NCBI GenBank assembly: GCA_003535955.1
Contig: DPZM01000293.1
Span: 1-11,891 of the forward strand
Direction: 5' to 3'
Length of the DNA: 11,891 nucleotides
Origin: Lachnospiraceae bacterium
GTDB taxonomy: Bacteria; Bacillota; Clostridia; Lachnospirales; Lachnospiraceae
Part shown: positions 6,296 through 11,891 of the stretch, in pieces
Layout: every line of letters begins with the position of its first letter
Position numbering within the stretch: the stretch's first letter is position 1
The notes under the pieces: model-generated
What the model was told of the DNA's origin: nothing
Seen by the model: only the letters and a program-made list of their open reading frames with translations
Database searches by the model: none
Position numbers and translations under genes: made by a program

Positions 6296-6345
6296 CCTCC
6301 TTATGTCATAAGGACTCCACCATCTTCGATGGTACCCCTTATGAT
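6296..6345 (-). promoter_or_regulatory. Competing hairpins at the prepilin peptidase ribosome binding site
   Basis: The minus strand carries CATAAGG (6337-6343), CCTTATG (6307-6313) and CATAAGG again (6299-6305). The first pair closes a long hairpin with an inner 6-bp stem (GATGGT at 6328-6333 read against ACCATC at 6319-6324, plus-strand letters). The second pair would fold the Shine-Dalgarno AAGGAGG (6296-6302) into a small 5-6 bp stem. The two folds are mutually exclusive. There is no U run, so it is not a terminator. Confidence 0.45.
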
Positions 6346-7103
6346 CAATAACCACATCTTGAACATGGCCCCCTTCCCCCCACCTTTGACAGCGGTATAC
6401 AGTTTACCGTTCTCTTCAGGCCGTGACAGGACAGGGACGAGTGATAGCAGGTCCCGTCGGATGTGATATAAACCTTTCCTGTGGCTGACTTTCCACATGA
6501 TCTGCATGCATAATACTTATGCCCCGAGCTGTTCCTTAAATCCTTAAGTGCCGGCTTATCGACTTCTTTTATTGACAGACGCAGATATGTGCATTCCCTG
6601 TCCTTATGATATACAGTACCTGTCTCGGTCACATAGACGTATTCCTCTTCCTTTTTCTCTGCAGTCCTCTCATCAAGGCCCTTTTCATAGCCGATAAAGG
6701 TATGCATAAGACACTTTGCGCAGAAACGGCGGTCAAAAATATTAAAAAAATCATACGGCAGACTGGCTTCATATACTGCATTTACCTCTATCACTTCCCT
6801 GTTGTTAAGCGTAGAATCCGAGAAGTCAATCCCTCCCGGTCCCCCCTTCACCGGTGCCCTGTTTAGCATAGTCCCGTTAAGTCTGGCAAGGACGCCACTT
6901 CCGACACTCCCGGAAGAAGCATTCCACTCCCTGAAGGATGACATTGCCAGCTTTCTTGTTTCCTGATGGACTGCCTCCTGAAGGTTTAAATGAAACCGCA
7001 TGAGGTTTATAAGGGACAGGGCAAGGAACATGGCAAAGAGAAATATGGGAAGTACCAGTGATGCTTCTATGGTAAGGCTGCCTTTATATGACCTTCTATT
7101 CAT
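6345..7103 (-). CDS. TadE-like protein with two C-terminal YHx4C...CxxC modules
   Basis: A 252-aa minor pilin-like protein. The N-terminus MNRRSYKGSLTIEASLVLPI plus a hydrophobic helix (about 14-35) is the TadE anchor, with Glu13 at +5 of a possible Gly8 cleavage site. A central region (36-150) contains FCAKC (128-131). After a charged linker come two tandem modules. The first has VYVTETGTVYHKDREC (156-171) and then CRSC (200-203); the second has VYITSDGTCYHSSLSC (211-226) and then CSRC (247-250). Each therefore offers one His and three Cys, a likely zinc or other metal site, or disulfides once exported. Similar single modules occur at the ends of some Firmicute thermonuclease-like secreted proteins. 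The gene overlaps the upstream DUF5702-like gene by 8 bp and is followed by 53 nt containing a hairpin. Function beyond a pilus part is unknown. Confidence 0.78.
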   Translation of the reverse strand: MNRRSYKGSLTIEASLVLPIFLFAMFLALSLINLMRFHLNLQEAVHQETRKLAMSSFREWNASSGSVGSGVLARLNGTMLNRAPVKGGPGGIDFSDSTLNNREVIEVNAVYEASLPYDFFNIFDRRFCAKCLMHTFIGYEKGLDERTAEKKEEEYVYVTETGTVYHKDRECTYLRLSIKEVDKPALKDLRNSSGHKYYACRSCGKSATGKVYITSDGTCYHSSLSCHGLKRTVNCIPLSKVGGRGPCSRCGY

Positions 7104-8487
7104 ACTGATACTCTCGCTCTATTGTATGTTCATAGCCGAATCCGCTTGTAAGGGTAACTGATGCTCTTAAATATTCGAAGCATCCGTCTATCCGGAACCC
7201 GCTGTTATAAAAAGCCCTCTGGTTAGCCTCTATGATATCCATGCATCGAAGCCTCCTTATGTCATCACCCGTAAGTGCCGTAAACATCCCCATCAGTTCT
7301 TTATATGTATAACCGCTTCCTCCGCTCTCAAAAAGCCGTGATTTAAAATTGATAATATCTTCAAGCGGCAGTTCTATATCCGATGAGCCTTTTGTGATCT
7401 TACATCTTCCCCTGTTAAGCAGGCGGCTTACATCCATGGCAGATTCACCATAAGCCCAGGCATATACTATAGAATCCCTTACAAGCAGGATAAGACTCTC
7501 GGGCGGGATAATAAGACTGTTATACATAACAACTTCATATGCCTTTTCGTAAGCTGCAGCCATTTTGCCTCCATCCCCCTTTATACACCTTAAGTTATCC
7601 TTAAGTCTTATATCCATAAGTTCCTTTACGGCACTTATCATGTTATCCATATCGGCAACCCCGCCGTATACAATATATTCAAGTTCTGCCGTTAGCTGCT
7701 GTTTTGCCTTAAAGTCAGTATAGCAGCCGCATTTCTGCATGAGATATTCGATAAAAAGATCATCATTTTCGTTCTTTCTCTTAAGTTTTGCGGTCCCTGC
7801 TCCCTGTTTTAAGCCTCTTATAGAAGGTCTATCTGAGCTCAGCATTCCGGAAAGGGGAGTTCCCTTTAAGAATTCTTCACCGGATAAAACCATCTCTCTT
7901 ACAATCTTTCCCGGATTTGTCAGTGGGATGCCGTAGCTTTCTATTTTTGCAAGAATGTCGTCCCATTCAGTGAAAAAATCATTCTTCCCGCCCCGCTTTA
8001 CAGACCCTTTTCCGGAATTTATCGTCCCGATATAAATGGTCTTTCCGTATTTCTCAATAAACTCAACTGCCTGTCTCTTAAGGGGTCTGCCTCCTTCATC
8101 GGAAGCAATGACATAGCTTACATGATCCGCATCGCTTAAGCTCTGTCCATACCACTCTCCGGTTACGGATGCTTCACCATAAGCCGTATTTTCCGCCACA
8201 TACCTCCCAAGATGGTTTATAACGCTGTCGATATCCGCATCCTCATGTCCCCTGTAGCTGGAGTCTATATACAAAAGATCGTATCTTTTATACAGGGCCT
8301 GGTCATACTCGGCAAAGCAGGATCTTAGCGACGCATCCATCATACCTTCCGTATTCAGCCTGAGCATTTGTACCCTTACGCTTTCTGAAAACGCACAGAC
8401 AAGACCAAGAAAGATTGCTGACAGCAGGGACAGAAAGACTGTGATCTCTCCCTTCAGGGCCACACTTTTATACGGCCTGTGAGTCAT
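7096..8487 (-). CDS. DUF5702-like TadG-type membrane-anchored protein
   Basis: A 463-aa protein with one N-terminal TM helix (about 14-35, in LKGEITVFLSLLSAIFLGLV) and a large, presumably extracytoplasmic domain. The GEITVFLSLL...SESVRVQ start and the block YAWAYGESAMDVSRLLNRGR match my memory of DUF5702 proteins, found in Clostridia Tad loci in the place of TadG. They probably form part of the pilus tip or base. The GEITVF anchor resembles the KGSLTIE anchors of the two TadE-like proteins, with E14 in the same position, but whether it is cleaved is not clear. It overlaps the pilin gene by 20 bp and the next gene by 8 bp, indicating coupling. The ATG at 8487 has only a weak GAGAG upstream; a GTG at 8463 is a less likely alternative because it has no ribosome binding site and cuts the conserved N-terminus short. 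Confidence 0.75.
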   Translation of the reverse strand: MTHRPYKSVALKGEITVFLSLLSAIFLGLVCAFSESVRVQMLRLNTEGMMDASLRSCFAEYDQALYKRYDLLYIDSSYRGHEDADIDSVINHLGRYVAENTAYGEASVTGEWYGQSLSDADHVSYVIASDEGGRPLKRQAVEFIEKYGKTIYIGTINSGKGSVKRGGKNDFFTEWDDILAKIESYGIPLTNPGKIVREMVLSGEEFLKGTPLSGMLSSDRPSIRGLKQGAGTAKLKRKNENDDLFIEYLMQKCGCYTDFKAKQQLTAELEYIVYGGVADMDNMISAVKELMDIRLKDNLRCIKGDGGKMAAAYEKAYEVVMYNSLIIPPESLILLVRDSIVYAWAYGESAMDVSRLLNRGRCKITKGSSDIELPLEDIINFKSRLFESGGSGYTYKELMGMFTALTGDDIRRLRCMDIIEANQRAFYNSGFRIDGCFEYLRASVTLTSGFGYEHTIEREYQYE

Positions 8488-8662
8488 TTACTATTCTCTC
8501 AAAAATACTGTTTACCAAAGATGTAAGCTGGTCCCTAAAGATGACTACCAGACCTATCAGTACTACCAGTATAAGAATAAGCTCAACAACTCCTATTCCC
8601 CGGTCATCCCCGGCAAAAGCCCTCGTTCTTTCAACAATTCCCGTAATAATTCTTTTTACCAT
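8468..8662 (-). CDS. Flp1-like type IVb pilin
   Basis: A 64-aa prepilin, the likely major subunit of the pilus. A basic leader with R3/K-rich start (MVKRIITGIVERTR) ends at GDDRG. Cleavage after Gly22 gives IGVVELILILVVLIGLVVIF, with Glu27 at the +5 position required by type IV prepilin peptidases, followed by a 20-residue hydrophobic helix and a short amphipathic tail. The mature protein would be only 42 aa, typical of the Flp family. It has the best ribosome binding site in the locus (GGGAGG, about 8 nt before the ATG), consistent with high expression. It starts 18 nt after tadC and overlaps the DUF5702-like gene by 20 bp. Confidence 0.87.
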   Translation of the reverse strand: MVKRIITGIVERTRAFAGDDRGIGVVELILILVVLIGLVVIFRDQLTSLVNSIFERIVNDSQAV

Positions 8663-8680
8663 TGCTTTTTCCTCCCTATA

Positions 8681-10105
8681 TTAAAATCTGAATGATATAA
8701 AAGCCGGTACCATAACGATGATAAGTACCGTAAATAACATCATGATCATCGGAAACAGAAGCTTGGTCCCCGCTTCCTCCCCCAGCTCTCTTGCCCTGTT
8801 TTTCCGATCCTGAAAGGCATCCGATGCCTCCCTCTCAAGCTGTATCAGCAGGTCACTTCGTCCCTTTCCTATCGCCTGAGTGACAAGACTTATGAAATGC
8901 CTGTACTTATGAACTCCGCAACCTGCCGCAAACCCTTCGTAGGCAGTTATCTCACCCATACCCTCGTTCATGTGACCTTCGCATATGAGCATTTCCTCAT
9001 AGAGGTACCTCTTCTTTCCTCCCTTATCAAGGCTTATCCTGTATTCCCTGCAAAGCTTGGATACTATTCCTCTTGTTGTGAGCCCCGCCGAATAAAACAG
9101 CAGAAACTTGTTTACCATTTGCGGATAATCGTTTATCAGCTCCTTTTCTCTTTCTTTAACCTTCTTCTTAAGTTCTTCACCTTCTCTCAAGTAAAGACCC
9201 AATGCTGTCATCAGGGTAAGTATTAAAAGGATGATCGACTTTTTGTCTTTTATTTCTTCATATATAAGAGGCTGTCCGTCAACCTCATCCGGCAGCTTAA
9301 GGTAATCCTCTTTTCGTTCACTGATATCGTTTTCATGAGCCAGCTCCTTAACGTATTGCGAGAGGGTCATTTCATTGTTCATATTCTCCGGAAAAACCCG
9401 AACTGCAAGATCGGTCCCATGTACGAAATCCTCATAGGTAAGTTCATAGTGTATGCCCGTTTCAACTCCCTCATATATGTCTGTTTTTTCCTTAAGCTTT
9501 TCGAACCTGTCCCTGTTTATCCTGCCGTCCCTCCCTATAAGCAGGGGATCTTCAGTCCTCCAGCTTATCTTAAACGGATACCCGGGGATCGATGTAACAA
9601 ACAACAGATCGGATATGATTTCATCTGCCGAAGGATTGTCGGCCGGCATGCTGCCGGCAATTATCTCATCCGCTTCCGATGCCATCTGTATGAGCTCATC
9701 ATGTGTATATCCCTTGTCACTTACAACGATATCAACCTCCTCCCTGTTTTCGTCTTCGGCCCTGTGCACTTTAAGCTTTACATCCTTTTTTCCGCCAAGG
9801 TAGGAGTTCCTCTTTATCATATTTCCTTCAAGCAGTTCATTACTCTCAATGGTTTTTATCTCGGATGCGATCACAAGCACCGATCCCAGGGTAACGGAAA
9901 GAGCAAAGAGGGTCAGCCTTCTGTCAAAAAAGCGTATAAGCTCTGAAACAGCGTCTCCTGATGGCATAAGTTTTTTCAGTTCGGACATTATCCTGTCATT
10001 ACTCAGTTTTCGTATAAGCTTTAATCTGTTCTTGTGCGGCATCCTCCTATAAACCATTGTAAAAACAAGTCCCAGAATGCCTGAAAATATGTATACTGTC
10101 AGCAT
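8681..10105 (-). CDS. tadC: TadC-like inner-membrane platform protein with Ig-like extracytoplasmic insert
   Basis: A 474-aa type II secretion F family protein, expected to pair with TadB as the membrane platform moved by the TadA ATPase. TM helices are about 2-19, 64-82, 289-306 and 448-470. The conserved T2SSF cytoplasmic core lies at about 307-446 (INDYPQMVNKFLLFYSAGLT, then the GKGRSDLLIQLEREA and AGTKLLFPMIMML ends). Classic TadC is about 300 aa. The extra length is a roughly 205-residue segment (84-288) between helices 2 and 3, which by topology faces outside. Part of it (about 157-240) looks like an atrophied bacterial Ig domain: SADEIISDLLFVTSIPG, FKISWRTEDPLLIGRDGRI and a C-terminal strand LAVRVFPE. 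The start has AAGGA upstream and follows tadB by 16 nt. Confidence 0.85.
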   Translation of the reverse strand: MLTVYIFSGILGLVFTMVYRRMPHKNRLKLIRKLSNDRIMSELKKLMPSGDAVSELIRFFDRRLTLFALSVTLGSVLVIASEIKTIESNELLEGNMIKRNSYLGGKKDVKLKVHRAEDENREEVDIVVSDKGYTHDELIQMASEADEIIAGSMPADNPSADEIISDLLFVTSIPGYPFKISWRTEDPLLIGRDGRINRDRFEKLKEKTDIYEGVETGIHYELTYEDFVHGTDLAVRVFPENMNNEMTLSQYVKELAHENDISERKEDYLKLPDEVDGQPLIYEEIKDKKSIILLILTLMTALGLYLREGEELKKKVKEREKELINDYPQMVNKFLLFYSAGLTTRGIVSKLCREYRISLDKGGKKRYLYEEMLICEGHMNEGMGEITAYEGFAAGCGVHKYRHFISLVTQAIGKGRSDLLIQLEREASDAFQDRKNRARELGEEAGTKLLFPMIMMLFTVLIIVMVPAFISFRF

Positions 10106-10121
10106 AGTTCCTTCCCTGTGA

Positions 10122-10859
10122 TCAAACCCTGATATCGATAAGCTTCGCAGATATCAGGTATGATGCGATATAGATTGCCAGACATGCGGTCATTATCACC
10201 GCACCGGCAGGATTGTGATACAGAACACTTAAGAATTCCCTGCTTGTGATCCTAAGATATATGATTATGCCTATGGGTATGATACACATCACCCTCTGCT
10301 CGTATTTCCTTCCCGACAGGATCACCGATATCTCTCTTTCGGTCTCATCCTTCTCCCTCATGATCCTTACCGTTTTACCTATGATCCCGGTAAAGTCACC
10401 TCCGTTCCTCTTGGCGAGTACAAATATTTCCGAGAAATCGGATATATCCTCGACCCCTGTTCTTGAAGCAAAGTCACTCAATATCGCCTCAAGAGGAATA
10501 CCGTTCTCAAGCTTTAAAAAGAAAAGATCAAGCTCCCTTACAATAAGCGAATCCCTGCCGTGAAGCCTTGACATGTCCTTTCCCGATTCGTAAAAAGCAT
10601 TCTCTATCGAATAGCCTGCCCTGAGTGCCGATGCGATCGAGTCGATCATGTCCCGGAACTGTATCTTAAGGAGGTCCTTTCGTTTTCTGATAAGTCCCTT
10701 TTTAACATATCTTAGAAATAAAAAGATCATTGGTAAAAATATAAGAACAGCATATATAAGATCATAGAATACATAAGAGATAAGAGCAGTCATCACCAGA
10801 TATATAAAGCAGTATCTGACTGTTTCTGCCGGGGTCATCCGGTACTCATCATATTTCAT
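10122..10859 (-). CDS. tadB: TadB-like inner-membrane platform protein (T2SSF family)
   Basis: A 245-aa type II secretion F domain protein. Two closely spaced N-terminal TM helices (about 16-52) are followed by a cytoplasmic T2SSF domain (about 60-188) with the family-typical MIDSIASALRAGYSIENAF (71-89), LEAILSDFASRTGVED, and FVLAKRNGGDFTGIIGKT (146-163). Two C-terminal helices follow (about 190-205 and 217-237). It should form the membrane platform with TadC and couple to the ATPase. Its position between tadA and tadC is the standard Tad order. It overlaps the end of the ATPase gene by 11 bp, so its ribosome binding site lies in that gene. Confidence 0.9.
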   Translation of the reverse strand: MKYDEYRMTPAETVRYCFIYLVMTALISYVFYDLIYAVLIFLPMIFLFLRYVKKGLIRKRKDLLKIQFRDMIDSIASALRAGYSIENAFYESGKDMSRLHGRDSLIVRELDLFFLKLENGIPLEAILSDFASRTGVEDISDFSEIFVLAKRNGGDFTGIIGKTVRIMREKDETEREISVILSGRKYEQRVMCIIPIGIIIYLRITSREFLSVLYHNPAGAVIMTACLAIYIASYLISAKLIDIRV

Positions 10860-11891
10860 CTGTTTTTATCCCGGCCCTCCTTAACTTACCCACATGGATC
10901 ATATCATTTACCTTTCTCAGTTCCCCGTATACCCTGCCTCGCTTCTCTTCCTTCTCCTCAAAAACATATAGCGGGTTTGTAATGATCTCTCCGTTCTCAC
11001 AACCTGTTACTTCCCTTATCTCCATAAGCCTCCTTGACTTGTCACGGAGTCTTGATAAATGGATGATCATATCGATCCCTGATGCCATCTGACGTCTTAG
11101 GGCCGATATGGGTATCTCCGTATGGAGCATCATCATCGTCTCAAGGCGGGACAGGGCATCATGCGCACTGTTTGCATGAATGGTTGACATTGAACCGTCC
11201 TGACCGACGTTCATGGCTTGAAGCATGTCTATCGATTCGCTTCCCCTGACCTCTCCCACTATGACCCTGTCAGGTCTCATTCTCAATGCTGTTTTTATAA
11301 GGTCTCTGATGGTTATAGCATTACATCCCTCCACATTGGCATTACGTGCCTCAAGTGATACCAGATTGGATATCCCCTGTATTATCAGTTCTGCACTGTC
11401 CTCTATGGTGATGATCCGCTCACTGTCCGGTATATATCCGCTCAATACGTTTAAAAAAGTCGTTTTCCCCGCTCCTGTGCCTCCGCTTATAAGGATGTTG
11501 TATCTTGCCTTTACAAGTGTTTTCAGAAAGTCAAGTACTTCCCCGCTTACGGATCCCAGGGCAATAAGGGATGCTCCGTCTATCGGAACCTTCGGAAACC
11601 GCCTTATCGTAAGTATCGGTCCGTTTACAGCGATCGGTTCAAGTACTACATTCACTCTCGACCCGTCCTTAAGCCTTGCATCAACTATGGGTGAAGCTGC
11701 ATTTACGGTCCTGTTGGCACCTGCCACTATCTGCTGTATGATATCTGAGAGCCTCTCCTTGGAATCAAACTTTCGGCCTGTATCATAGAGGGCTCCTCCC
11801 TTCTCTATAAATATGGAATGCATACCGTTGACCATGATCTCCGTTACCGCTGCATCATCCATAAGATCCTGAAGGACATCCAGCCTTCTCA
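10849..11891 (-). CDS. tadA: TadA/CpaF secretion ATPase (partial, 5' end outside window)
   Basis: A cytoplasmic hexameric AAA-like ATPase of the VirB11/PulE superfamily that powers Tad pilus assembly. 346 codons are visible and the frame stays open to the window edge (RRLDVLQDL precedes the Met at 11862), so that Met is not the start. Counting from it: Walker A GGTGAGKT (127-134), Asp box IITIEDSAEL (150-159), Walker B RPDRVIVGEVRGSE (196-209), and His box GQDGSMSTIHANS (220-232). The N-terminal DDAAVTEIMVNG block is also typical of CpaF, followed by the basic RRFPK loop (87-91). All nucleotide-binding motifs are intact. Full-length relatives have roughly 400-480 residues, so about 60-130 lie outside. 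It is the first gene of the leftward run in view; its promoter is outside. Confidence 0.93.
   Translation of the reverse strand, partial: RRLDVLQDLMDDAAVTEIMVNGMHSIFIEKGGALYDTGRKFDSKERLSDIIQQIVAGANRTVNAASPIVDARLKDGSRVNVVLEPIAVNGPILTIRRFPKVPIDGASLIALGSVSGEVLDFLKTLVKARYNILISGGTGAGKTTFLNVLSGYIPDSERIITIEDSAELIIQGISNLVSLEARNANVEGCNAITIRDLIKTALRMRPDRVIVGEVRGSESIDMLQAMNVGQDGSMSTIHANSAHDALSRLETMMMLHTEIPISALRRQMASGIDMIIHLSRLRDKSRRLMEIREVTGCENGEIITNPLYVFEEKEEKRGRVYGELRKVNDMIHVGKLRRAGIKTDEI

Noticed and set aside
6306..6344. Hairpin after the large TadE-like gene as an intrinsic terminator
   Set aside because: No U run follows on the minus strand, and the next gene starts only a few bases later with a strong ribosome binding site.
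9335..9946. Long plus-strand open frame of 203 codons opposite tadC
   Set aside because: The product shows no recognisable domain, there is no ribosome binding site, and it lies entirely antisense to a well-supported gene.
11225..11788. Plus-strand open frame of 187 codons opposite the TadA ATPase
   Set aside because: Serine/leucine-rich shadow of the conserved ATPase motifs on the other strand, with no homology or start signal.
10849..11862. TadA complete from the Met at 11862
   Set aside because: The frame stays open to the window edge and the preceding residues continue the CpaF N-terminal domain, so the gene is cut by the window.
1..11891. tRNA genes, rRNA, CRISPR arrays, insertion sequences, phage genes or riboswitches
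   Set aside because: I read both strands for cloverleaf-type arms, regularly spaced repeats, transposase motifs and conserved leader patterns and found none that I can support.

Overview
This window looks like chromosomal DNA of a strictly anaerobic, monoderm Clostridia-type Firmicute, most likely of the family Lachnospiraceae. The reasons are the moderate G+C content, strong GGAGG ribosome binding sites, tightly packed overlapping genes, a reverse rubrerythrin, a Bacillus/Clostridium-type MurG, and a Tad (type IVb) pilus locus of the Gram-positive kind, with a Flp1-like pilin, DUF5702-like and DUF6382-like proteins and no secretin or TadD visible. The taxonomic placement is inferred from protein character only.

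Layout. Bases 1-1180 (minus strand) hold a two-component system: a sensor kinase almost without an extracellular domain, followed with an ATGA overlap by a response regulator that runs off the left edge. Bases 1181-1312 are a divergent, AT-rich control region with a convincing promoter for the rightward genes, a PerR-like inverted repeat inside that promoter, and a longer 10-bp inverted repeat enclosing it. Bases 1313-2955 (plus strand) carry reverse rubrerythrin and a murG overlapping it by 4 bp (ATGA); the pair ends in a strong intrinsic terminator whose stem begins inside murG.

From 11891 down to 2978 (minus strand) lies one uninterrupted run of genes with overlaps or gaps of at most about 50 bp: tadA/cpaF ATPase (5' end outside the window), tadB, tadC with a large extracytoplasmic insert, a Flp1-like pilin, a DUF5702-like TadG-type protein, a TadE-like protein with two C-terminal Cys/His modules, a TadV/CpaA prepilin peptidase, a short TadE-like protein, and a DUF6382-like membrane protein lacking the FHA domain I associate with this family. 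They are followed by a flavodoxin-fold/SCP2 fusion and a HIT-family protein. The first nine make up a nearly complete pilus machine: ATPase, inner-membrane platform, major pilin, pseudopilins and maturation peptidase. The last two are probably read through from it but have no obvious pilus role.

There is no tRNA, rRNA, CRISPR array, insertion sequence or riboswitch that I can recognise, and no stretch longer than 300 bases lacks a gene. The most unusual items are the Ig-like insert of TadC, the tandem YHx4C...CxxC tail of the TadE-like protein, the FHA-less DUF6382 protein, the flavodoxin-SCP2 fusion, and a pair of competing hairpins at the prepilin peptidase ribosome binding site.
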